Source of the DNA: Rhodoblastus sp963703385
GTDB taxonomy: Bacteria; Pseudomonadota; Alphaproteobacteria; Rhizobiales; Beijerinckiaceae
Length of the DNA: 64,000 nucleotides
Direction of reading: 5' to 3'
Assembly: GCA_963703385.1 (NCBI GenBank)
Contig: OY969816.1
Location: forward strand, 1,240,001-1,304,000
The position numbers were made by a program, and so were the translations under genes. Shown piece after piece: positions 9,826-17,131 of this stretch. Every line of letters begins with the position of its first letter. Position 1 is the first letter of the stretch. The notes under the pieces were generated by a model, which was given only the letters and a program-made list of their open reading frames with translations, ran no database searches and was not told where the DNA came from.

Positions 9826-10237
9826 AGCAAAGCCTTCAGATGTTGCGTTGGAGCCTCTGGCAATTGCCCGCGCCCTTCGCTCGCCGGCAAGCGACGGCGA
9901 AATGATCTATAATTCAACTGCGTAGCGCCGTCGCGGTGAGGGCGCCACATCCGCGCGCAATTTGAATGATCCTCTTCTGAGGGACAAATGAAATAATTTG
10001 TTAGATGAGCCCAAATTTTTTTGGATCTCTGCGTTTGTCGACGGTTCTTTCCGGCACGGAGACCACCGATTTAAAGCCGGGACGATTTCATTGCTGAATC
10101 GCAGATGCGCCACCCGATCACGGAATGACGACGATGCTGCATATCCAACTGGCCCCGAGCCGCCGGGTTTGATTATGATCAGTGCTGCTGCGGCGCGGAG
10201 GGGCCAATCTGGAATATGGGGTAGAGGAGCGAGAACG
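9826..10237. other. Intergenic region between nos cluster and a secreted protein gene
   Basis: No supported gene, RNA or repeat is seen in these roughly 410 bases. The part around 9955-10025 is relatively AT-rich and should contain divergent promoters for the cytochrome c gene (minus) and the secreted protein gene (plus). Open frames here overlap each other and show no domain or signal peptide. Confidence 0.5.
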
Positions 10238-10645
10238 ATGCGCACGCTAAGCTCGATGATCGTGACGCTCTTGCTGATGACATTGTCGGCGATGGCCCAA
10301 AGCAAGTGGCTGGAAAGCAAGAACCTCGACACATCCGAGGTCATCGCCAACTGCAAGCGCGCGAGCGATGTTCGAACATTGGCGCGCATGCAAATGATCT
10401 CGACCGGCAACCAGCGCTGGATGCGGTTGTCGTGGCAGGAATTCGTAGTGGAGGCATTTGTCATGGGCACGCCTCCCTTGGATCCGAGACGCTGCTATGT
10501 GGTGGCGCGAGCCGGGCGCGCCGAGGAAAACGAGCATCGAGCCTTCGAGGTCCGCGACTTCGCCGTCAATGCCGAAAAAACCAGCGTCTTCGTGATCGGC
10601 CGCGGCTTTGAGTGGCCCCCGAAAAGCGGAGAGCCGGGCCGTTGA
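10238..10645 (+). CDS. Small secreted protein of unknown function
   Basis: A 135-residue product starting at an ATG at 10238 behind GAGGAGCGAG. The N-terminus MRTLSSMIVTLLLMTLSAMAQ is a clear cleavable signal peptide, so the protein is periplasmic or secreted. The mature part contains two cysteines (IANCKRAS and DPRRCYVVARAG), which could form a disulfide, and ends in a basic, proline-containing tail. I do not recognise a family. It stands alone between the nos cluster and mobile elements. The open frame extends upstream to 9998 without a plausible earlier start. Confidence 0.6.
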   Translation: MRTLSSMIVTLLLMTLSAMAQSKWLESKNLDTSEVIANCKRASDVRTLARMQMISTGNQRWMRLSWQEFVVEAFVMGTPPLDPRRCYVVARAGRAEENEHRAFEVRDFAVNAEKTSVFVIGRGFEWPPKSGEPGR

Positions 10646-10667
10646 TTCACATTCCGTCAGTGTCGAC

Positions 10668-10733
10668 GGCAGGCTTCTTCGAGCCGGAGCGGCGCGAGGT
10701 TTTACCGTCGATGGCGATGACCTCGGCCGGCCG
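10668..10733 (-). pseudogene. ISAs1-family transposase fragment
   Basis: A short minus-strand segment encodes EVIAIDGKTSRRSGSKKP, the hallmark D-G-K region of ISAs1 (H-repeat) family transposases. Only about 22 residues match; both sides lack the rest of a transposase. It is a relic showing that mobile DNA had been inserted here before the neighbouring group II intron and IS1182 element. Its outer limits cannot be set from the sequence alone. Confidence 0.6.
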
Positions 10734-11059
10734 CGCGCAACACGCCAATCTGGTCCCTTTCCTCCTCGGAAAGGTGCGAATAGGATCGCATGGCAGGACT
10801 CCCATTGGTCCTAAACAACCAAGCCGATAACAGATCGGCAGGGGATGTTGCACTTCGTGCCGGAACTCAGGAAGGTGCGGCTTAAGTCGTCAAGGTGACT
10901 GATGCATCCTGACCTGCGAAAAAGACGACAGATCGCTTCTGGCGTGACCCTTGCCGATGCGAGTACGGCCGCTGTCGTCACTATGCCGGACTTTCGGCCT
11001 GCGACCGGGCTCCGCTCGTTGGCGACAACTGTCTCTCCGGCCCGGAATTTCCGCCTTGG

Positions 11060-13050
11060 GTGTGCGCCGTGAGAAGGCGGCGCTTTTCCAGTGGGTGCAA
11101 ATCCCACCCGGCGACCGCTCCAGCCGGAAGCAACCGGAGCAGGCATGGAGGCGACGAAATGTCTGAAGCCTTCGGATAGCTGGTCACGTTTTCGGTGACA
11201 GCGCGAGTGTGCGGGCAGCAACGTGAGTGAACGCTGAGCAAACCTCGAAAAGGACGATGTGCAGGCCGACCCGGCAACCCTTCCGGGGAAGGCTGACATA
11301 GATGGGTGAGTAAGAGCGACGAGTACGCCCATCTGCTGCACCGGGGTAGTGGCGGCAGCACGCACACAAGGAAAGCGCACGCAACACGGGAAGCCTCATA
11401 GCGTGGTCAGGGATGATCAACCGGACGCCCGCGAGGGACAGGTCGGGCGCTAAGAGGTGGCGGAGGGGTTCGTAGTACCGATGAAGCCGGGTAATTCCGG
11501 TGGAGGGAAGGGACCTCAGTTCAAGACAGACGCAGCAAGCGATGAGGGACGTGGAGATTGGGCAACCTATCAACTCCGAAAACTGTTCAGAAATTGCAGA
11601 TAGCGTTGCACGCGAAAGCGAAGGCAGAAGCCGGCTATCGCTTTTACGCCCTGTACGACAAGATCAGCCGCGAGGATATTCTGGCGCACGCCTATGCCCA
11701 GTGCCGCTCCAACAAGGGCGCGCCGGGCGTTGACGGTCAGGACTTCGCCGATGTCGAGGCTTATGGGGTCGAGCGGTGGCTGGGCGAACTGGCGCTTGCG
11801 CTCAGACAGGAGACCTACCAACCGGACCCGATCAGAAGAGTGTTCATACCGAAGGCCAACGGCAAACTCAGGCCGCTGGGCATCTCGACCTTGCGGGATC
11901 GGGTCTGCATGACAGCAGCGATGCTGGTGCTGGAGCCGATCTTTGAAGCCGATCTTCCACCGGAATTATACGCCTACCGTCCCGGGCGAAACGCCCAGCA
12001 GGCGGTGGTCGAGGTGGAGGAGCAGCTGTTTCGCGGCCACCCGGAAGTCGTAGACGCCGACCTCGCGGACTACTTCGGGAGCATTCCACACACCGACCTC
12101 CTCAAATCGGTGGCGCGCCGGATCGTTGATCGGCGCGTGCTGCATCTCATCAAGATGTGGCTGGACTGCCCCGTTGAAGAAACCGACAGGCGCGGCCGGA
12201 AAACACGCACGACCGAAGCCCGCGACCAGCGGCGCGGCATCCCGCAGGGCTCACCCATCTCACCGCTGCTGGCGAATCTATACATGCGCCGGTTCGTGCT
12301 GGGATGGAAGAAGCTCGGGCTGGAGCGAAGCCTCGGCACTCGGCTCGTGACCTACGCCGACGACCTCGTGATTCTGTGCAGAAAGGGCAAAGCCGCAGAG
12401 GCGTTGCAGCGACTGCGCGAAATCATGGGCAAACTGAAGCTGACGGTCAGCGAGGAAAAGACACGCATCTGCAAGGTGCCGGAAGGCGAGTTTGACTTCC
12501 TGGGTTACACGTTCGGGCGGGTGTACTCTCCAACGACCGGAAAGGCCCGTCTGGCCCTTCGTCCGTCGAAGAAGAGCATCAAGCGGATGGTCGAAAAGGT
12601 CCATGTGCTGACAGACCGAGCTCGAACATGGCAGGAGACCACAAAGCTGGTGGATGAGTTGAACCGCGCGCTTCGCGGGTGGGCGAACTACTTCAACGTA
12701 GGGTCCGTCAGCAAGGCGTATCGCGCGCTCGACAGCTACGCCGCTGTGCGGTTGCGCCGGTGGTTGCGCTCCAAGCACAAAGTCAGGCGACGCAGGGGCG
12801 GGACTTATCCACTCTCGCACCTCTACGGGTACTTCGGGCTCGTACGGCTGACTTACCGGGGGCGCGACGTGCCGTGGACGAAGGCGTGAGGTTTTGTCCG
12901 AGAGCCGGGTGCGGGAAATCTGCATGCCCGGTTCGATGAGCGGGGTGTGGAAACGGGAGCAACGGCCGAGCTATTGAGGCACCGCCAGACGAAAGAGGCG
13001 GCAACAGATAGGCTCCACCTAACGCTAACCGCGCCACACTCCAACTCTAC
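11060..13050 (+). mobile_element. Group II intron with internal reverse transcriptase gene
   Basis: The 5' boundary is placed at the conserved GTGTGCGCC near 11060, the usual start of bacterial group II introns. A long structured leader (domains I-III, about 11060-11550) precedes the intron-encoded protein. Downstream of that gene, domain V is recognisable at about 12901-12935 as the GAGCCGG...CCGGTTC hairpin with an internal GCGGGAAATCTGC. Domain VI and the 3' end follow; I could only place the end roughly, between 13020 and 13080. The orientation is plus. The 5' exon is not an identifiable gene or terminator, so the insertion target is unclear; the ISAs1 scrap and IS1182 element on either side suggest insertion among older mobile DNA. 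Confidence 0.82.
11558..12889 (+). CDS. ltrA: Group II intron reverse transcriptase/maturase
   Basis: A 443-residue intron-encoded protein. The frame is closed by a stop at 11543, so a TTG at 11558 (MGNLSTPKTV) is the likely start. RT motifs are present in order: NKGAPGVDGQDF, FIPKANGKLRPLGISTLRDR, YAYRPGRNAQQAV, ADLADYFGSIPH, RGIPQGSPISPLLANLY and the catalytic YADDLVIL, then FLGYTFGR. The maturase (X) region follows with LNRALRGWANYFNVGSVSKAY. No HNH endonuclease domain is visible after it, so integration probably relies on reverse splicing at replication forks or single-stranded DNA. The protein helps its host intron fold and splice and copies it during retromobility. Confidence 0.93.
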   Translation: MGNLSTPKTVQKLQIALHAKAKAEAGYRFYALYDKISREDILAHAYAQCRSNKGAPGVDGQDFADVEAYGVERWLGELALALRQETYQPDPIRRVFIPKANGKLRPLGISTLRDRVCMTAAMLVLEPIFEADLPPELYAYRPGRNAQQAVVEVEEQLFRGHPEVVDADLADYFGSIPHTDLLKSVARRIVDRRVLHLIKMWLDCPVEETDRRGRKTRTTEARDQRRGIPQGSPISPLLANLYMRRFVLGWKKLGLERSLGTRLVTYADDLVILCRKGKAAEALQRLREIMGKLKLTVSEEKTRICKVPEGEFDFLGYTFGRVYSPTTGKARLALRPSKKSIKRMVEKVHVLTDRARTWQETTKLVDELNRALRGWANYFNVGSVSKAYRALDSYAAVRLRRWLRSKHKVRRRRGGTYPLSHLYGYFGLVRLTYRGRDVPWTKA

Positions 13051-13100
13051 CAATTTGAGACGGACGCCGACATGATCAGGAAGGCGGCAAAGAGCCGATA

Positions 13101-13121
13101 GTGTTGAAAAACTCGGCGATT
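13101..13121 (+). repeat. IS1182 left terminal inverted repeat
   Basis: The outer 21 bases are the exact reverse complement of 14660-14680. Matching stops after the common CTCGGCGATT. Confidence 0.95.
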
Positions 13122-13178
13122 GATCGGGCGCCGACGCCGTGATTCACTTGTCCTGCTGATTTGGCGGGGGATGCGGCG

Positions 13179-14567
13179 ATGATGGGCGTTCAAGCGGCGG
13201 CGGCCCGGTTGTTTTACGATTTCTGCCTCGACGATCACGTTCCCGCCGACCATCAGCTCCGGAGCATCGACCGGCATCTGAGCCTTGAAGAGGTTCGACG
13301 CTCGTTGAAGCCGTTTTACAGCAACACCGGCCGGCCATCGGTCGATCCCGAACTGATGATCCGCATGCTGCTTGTCGGCTATTGCATGGGCATCCGGTCG
13401 GAGCGCCGGCTGTGCGAAGAGGTCCATCTCAATCTGGCCTATCGCTGGTTCTGCCGGCTCGGTCTCGATGGCAAAGTCCCGGATCACTCGACCTTTTCGA
13501 AAAACCGGCACGGGCGCTTTCGCGAGAGCAACGTTCTTCGGCATCTGTTCGAAACCGTCGTCGCGCGCTGCCTGGCCGAAGGGTTGGTCAGCGCCGAGGG
13601 GTTCGCGGCCGACGCCAGCCTGATCCCTGCCGACGTCAACAAGCACCACTCAGTTCGGAGCAGCGACTGGAAGCCCGAAGAGATCAGTGACGAAGCCGGC
13701 CGCGCGACGCGCGAATATCTCGCGACGCTCGACGACGCCGCGTTTGGCGCCGCGACGCCGGTCCCGCCGAAGTTCGTCTCGCTCGCCGATCCGGCGGCCC
13801 AATGGACGGCGCAGCGCAAGGGACCCGCCTTCTTCGCCTACTCGACCAATTATCTGATCGACACGGACCACGGCGTGATTGTCGATGTCGAAGCCACGCG
13901 CTCCATTCGCCAGGCCGAGGTCGGCGCGGTCCAAACGATGTTGGATCGAACCGAGGATCGCTTCGGCCTCAAGCCGGGCTATCTAACCGCCGACACAGCC
14001 TATGGCACGGCAGAAAACTTGGCTTGGCTCGTCAAACAGAAGCAGATCACGCCGCATATCCCGGTCTTCGACAAATCGACGCGGACGGATGGCACGTTCT
14101 CGCGTTCGGACTTCACATGGCATCCTGATGCGGACCGCTATACCTGTCCGGCGGGCAAAGAACTGGTTCAGTTCCGACGCACCTACGCCACGCCGCGCAC
14201 CGGCATCGACGCCGACGGCCTACGCCGTTACCGCGCCAGCAAGAAGGATTGCGCCGTCTGCGAACTCAAAGCGCAGTGCTGCCCGAATGACGTCGCGCGC
14301 AAGATTCCTCGGCACGTCGATGAAGACGCGCGTGATGTGGCGCGAGCCCTTGCCACCACGCCTGAATTTGAGGTCGCTTGCCGCCGTCGGAAAAAGGTCG
14401 AGATGCTGTTCGCCCATCTCAAGCGAATTTTGGGGCTCGCGAGATTGCGTTTGCGCGGGCCATGCGGCGCCAAAGACGAGTTCCTGCTCGCGGCGACCGC
14501 GCAAAACCTGCGGCGGCTGGCCCGATTGCGGCCAGGAGGGCTGCCAATGGAGGCGATGGCGGCGTAG
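13179..14567 (+). CDS. IS1182-family transposase
   Basis: A DDE transposase of 462 residues from an ATG at 13179; an in-frame TTG at 13161 is an alternative. The N-terminal region contains LRSIDRHLSLEEVRRSLKPF and a DUF772-like segment, GRPSVDPELMIRMLLVGY, followed by DHSTFSKNRHGRF. Catalytic acids lie in FAADASLIPAD, LTADTAYGTAEN and KVEMLFAHLKRILGL, and there is a Cys-rich insertion (CAVCELKAQCCP) typical of the family. The length is complete and no frame break is seen. Confidence 0.94.
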   Translation: MMGVQAAAARLFYDFCLDDHVPADHQLRSIDRHLSLEEVRRSLKPFYSNTGRPSVDPELMIRMLLVGYCMGIRSERRLCEEVHLNLAYRWFCRLGLDGKVPDHSTFSKNRHGRFRESNVLRHLFETVVARCLAEGLVSAEGFAADASLIPADVNKHHSVRSSDWKPEEISDEAGRATREYLATLDDAAFGAATPVPPKFVSLADPAAQWTAQRKGPAFFAYSTNYLIDTDHGVIVDVEATRSIRQAEVGAVQTMLDRTEDRFGLKPGYLTADTAYGTAENLAWLVKQKQITPHIPVFDKSTRTDGTFSRSDFTWHPDADRYTCPAGKELVQFRRTYATPRTGIDADGLRRYRASKKDCAVCELKAQCCPNDVARKIPRHVDEDARDVARALATTPEFEVACRRRKKVEMLFAHLKRILGLARLRLRGPCGAKDEFLLAATAQNLRRLARLRPGGLPMEAMAA

Positions 14568-14659
14568 CCCGCCGATGAGGCGGCCTCTGGGCCGCCAAGG
14601 CGACAGGGCGACAGCCCTCAAACCACGAAAAAATGCCTCCGACCGGAGCGCAATCGCTG

Positions 14660-14680
14660 AATCGCCGAGTTTTTCAACAC
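14660..14680 (-). repeat. IS1182 right terminal inverted repeat
   Basis: The exact reverse complement of 13101-13121. It marks the right end of the element, about 90 bases after the transposase stop. Confidence 0.95.
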
Positions 14681-14741
14681 AATCAGCCGAAACCTGAAAT
14701 TCCCGCGGAGACAATTCCCAAAGCTAATCAAGATCCCAAAG

Positions 14742-15695
14742 CTAATCCAGCCGGTTCATCCGCTCGCCTTTGTCAAAAGCGGCCAAAACTTCGCCAAGCT
14801 GGTCGGCGAGGGTTTGCTGCGATTCCAGGCTCGCCCAGGCGATATGGGGCGTCACCAGCACGTCCGGCCGTCGCGCCAGCCGCATGATCGCGCTGTCCAT
14901 GGGCGGCGGTTCGGGGCGCGTCACGTCGAGACCAGCGCCCGAAACGAGGCCCTGGTCCAGGGCGCGCTCCAGCGCCGCCTCGTCCACCAGCCCGCCGCGC
15001 GCGGTGTTGATCAGCAGGGGTTTCCTGCGCATCAGCGCGAATTCCGGCGCGCCGATCATGTTCTCGGTTTCGGCGTTGAGCGGGCAATGCAGGGAGAGAA
15101 TGTCGGACGTGGCCAGAACCTCCGCGAAGGGAAACGCGCCCGGGCGCGCCGGCGCGTTTTTTCGGGTGGAAAAAACCGGCTCCATGCCGAAGGCGCGCCC
15201 CAGTTCCGCGACCCTTCGGCCGAGGTCGCCCGAGCCGAACAGGCCGAGCCTTTTGCCGCGCAGGTCGGAAATCCCGTGGCTGTGGAAGGCGAATTGTCCC
15301 GAGGCCTGCCAGGTGCCGGCGCGCACGTCGGCGACATAGGGCAGGATCTGGCGTTTCAGGGCGAGAATCAGCGCAAAGACATGTTCGGGGACCAAATCGA
15401 CCGAATAGGCGCGGATATTGGTCACGGCGATTCCCGCCGCCCGCGCCGCCGCGAGATCGACATGGTCGAATCCGGTCGCCGCAATGGCGATCAGCCGCAG
15501 GTCGGGCAGGGCGGCGATGGCGGCGGCGTCGAGAGCGACCTTGTTGGTGACGACGATTTGCGCGTCTTTTCCGCGGGCGACCACGTCATGGGGAGCGGTC
15601 GATGGGAAATTCGTCCATCGGTGCGGAAAATCGGGTTTCGGCAACACCACCGCCGGGGCAAGCGTCGCCGCGTCGAGAAAGACGATTGTTTGCAT
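14742..15695 (-). CDS. D-2-hydroxyacid dehydrogenase (NAD(P)-dependent)
   Basis: A 317-residue enzyme; the ATG at 15695 follows a GGAGGATTTC ribosome site. It has the D-isomer 2-hydroxyacid dehydrogenase fold: a dinucleotide-binding GLFGSGDLGRRVAELG, the substrate Arg in LINTARGGLVDEAAL, the Glu in GLDVTRPEPPP, and the active-site His in VTPHIAWAS. It oxidises or reduces 2-oxo/2-hydroxy acids such as glyoxylate or hydroxypyruvate; the exact substrate cannot be told, and hydroxypyruvate/glycerate reductases are close relatives. It is transcribed divergently from the ferredoxin reductase gene. A frame continuing upstream to 16691 is antisense shadow. Its 3' end carries a short direct repeat (CCCAAAGCTAATC at about 14717 and 14735). 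Confidence 0.9.
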   Translation of the reverse strand: MQTIVFLDAATLAPAVVLPKPDFPHRWTNFPSTAPHDVVARGKDAQIVVTNKVALDAAAIAALPDLRLIAIAATGFDHVDLAAARAAGIAVTNIRAYSVDLVPEHVFALILALKRQILPYVADVRAGTWQASGQFAFHSHGISDLRGKRLGLFGSGDLGRRVAELGRAFGMEPVFSTRKNAPARPGAFPFAEVLATSDILSLHCPLNAETENMIGAPEFALMRRKPLLINTARGGLVDEAALERALDQGLVSGAGLDVTRPEPPPMDSAIMRLARRPDVLVTPHIAWASLESQQTLADQLGEVLAAFDKGERMNRLD

Positions 15696-15821
15696 GAAAT
15701 CCTCCGGTCGGAACGGGCCGAGACTGACCCGCGGGCCGCGCCAATTCAAGGCTCGCGATTGCCTTGGCGGAAAGCTTCGTGCGAAATGCCGCGTCAAAAA
15801 GCAGCGATGGGAAACGACGCG

Positions 15822-17021
15822 ATGAGCGGGCAAATCGTCATTGTCGGCGCCGGCCAGGCCGGCTTGCAACTCGCCGAAAGCGTGCGGGCGGAAGGTTTTT
15901 CGGGCGAAGTCGTCCTGCTCGGCAACGAGCGCCACGCGCCCTATCAGCGTCCGCCCCTGTCGAAAGCCTGGCTCGCCGGAGAAACCGCCGACGACCGCCT
16001 GACCATTCGCGGCCCCGATTTCTTCGCGGCGAAGAAGATCGATCTGCGCGTCGGCGTCGAGGTCGCGCGGATCGACATCGCCGGGCGCACGATTTTCATG
16101 GCCGACGGCTCGCCGCTTTCCTGGAGCGGCCTTGCGCTGGCGACCGGCGCGCGCGCCCGCCGGCCCGACCTGCCCGGGGCGGAGCTTCCCCATGTCCGCG
16201 TGCTGCGCGATTTCGAGGACGCCAGGGAAATCTCGCACCGGCTCGATTCGGCGACCAATGTCGTCATTGTCGGTGGCGGCTTCATCGGGCTGGAGGTCGC
16301 CTCTGCGGCGCGCAAGCACGGCTGCGCGACCGTCGTCATCGAGGCGCTGGACCGCCTGATGGCCCGCGCCGTCACGCCGCCAATCTCGGCCTTTTTCGCC
16401 GATCTGCACCGCGCCCATGGCGTCGGACTGGTCTTCGGCGAGCAGGTCGCGGAAGTTTCCAGATCGGGCGTGAAAACCGCGTCCGGGGCGTTTTTTCCGG
16501 CCGATCTGGTCGTGCTCGGCGTCGGCGGCGTCCCGAATGACGAACTTGCCGCCGCCGCTGGATTGGAAGTTTTGCGCGGGATCGTGGTCGACGATTGCGG
16601 GAGGACTTCCGAAAAGGACATTGTCGCGGCCGGCGATTGCGCCGTCCTGCGCCGGGCCGACGGCGCGCTGCGGCGATTCGAGAGCGTGCAATATGCGGTG
16701 GAAGGCGCCAAGGCCGCCGCCGCCGCGCTGCTGGGGCGCTCAAAGCCTTTCGCCGCAGCGCCCTGGTTCTGGTCCGACCAATATGACGTCAGACTGCAGA
16801 TGGCCGGATGGAGCGAGAATTACGATTCCTTGGTCGAAAGACGGTCTGGCGACAAAGCCTTTTCGCTGTTCTATTACCGGCAAGGCGAGCTGATCGCGGT
16901 GGATTCGGTCAACCGTCCCGGCGAACATCTTTTGGCGCGCAAGCTTCTTGAGATCCATGTAACGCCCGATCCGGCCCTCGCCGGCGACCCGGGAAAGGAT
17001 TTGCGGGTCCTGCTCCGCTGA
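15822..17021 (+). CDS. FAD-dependent ferredoxin/rubredoxin reductase
   Basis: A 399-residue pyridine-nucleotide-disulfide-type oxidoreductase. It opens with the FAD-binding IVIVGAGQAGLQLAES, has PYQRPPLSKAWL (typical of ferredoxin reductases of oxygenase systems), a NAD-binding VVIVGGGFIGLEVAS, and a second FAD site in EKDIVAAGDCAV. The C-terminal reductase domain follows (FWSDQYDVRLQMAGW). It passes electrons from NAD(P)H to a small iron-sulfur or heme partner, for example a P450 or dioxygenase; no such partner is adjacent. An ATG at 15807 is an alternative start; MSGQIVIVGAG fits the family best. Confidence 0.9.
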   Translation: MSGQIVIVGAGQAGLQLAESVRAEGFSGEVVLLGNERHAPYQRPPLSKAWLAGETADDRLTIRGPDFFAAKKIDLRVGVEVARIDIAGRTIFMADGSPLSWSGLALATGARARRPDLPGAELPHVRVLRDFEDAREISHRLDSATNVVIVGGGFIGLEVASAARKHGCATVVIEALDRLMARAVTPPISAFFADLHRAHGVGLVFGEQVAEVSRSGVKTASGAFFPADLVVLGVGGVPNDELAAAAGLEVLRGIVVDDCGRTSEKDIVAAGDCAVLRRADGALRRFESVQYAVEGAKAAAAALLGRSKPFAAAPWFWSDQYDVRLQMAGWSENYDSLVERRSGDKAFSLFYYRQGELIAVDSVNRPGEHLLARKLLEIHVTPDPALAGDPGKDLRVLLR

Positions 17022-17047
17022 AGCCTTTGATTCCCCGCAATTTTGTC

Positions 17048-17076
17048 GCAATCATGCAACAGCGTTGCATTATTGC
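17048..17076. promoter_or_regulatory. Near-perfect 29-bp palindrome upstream of ntrY
   Basis: The arms GCAAT-x-ATGCAAC and GTTGCAT-x-ATTGC flank a 3-base centre, with a single mismatched pair. The core contains CAAC-AGC-GTTG, which fits the CAA-N5-TTG form described for NtrX-binding sites in alphaproteobacteria. It lies about 55 bases before the ntrY start, so autoregulation by NtrX is a reasonable inference. A regulator of another family is also possible. Confidence 0.55.
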
Positions 17077-17131
17077 CACGCATTGCATCCTCAGGTAAGA
17101 ATATTCTGAAATCTCCAGCGCCTCGCGGTTG

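Larger units (their letters stand above)
13101..14680 (+). mobile_element. IS1182-family insertion sequence, complete
   Basis: A 1580-bp element bounded by perfect 21-bp terminal inverted repeats, 13101-13121 and 14660-14680, each beginning GTGTTGAAAAACTCGG when read inward. It holds one intact transposase gene. No convincing target-site duplication is seen next to the repeats. Intact ends and an intact gene suggest a recent and possibly still mobile copy. It lies directly behind the group II intron. Confidence 0.93.

Noticed and set aside
13101..14680. A target-site duplication of the IS1182 element
   Set aside because: The bases next to the terminal repeats (GATA on the left, AATC on the right) do not match as direct repeats.
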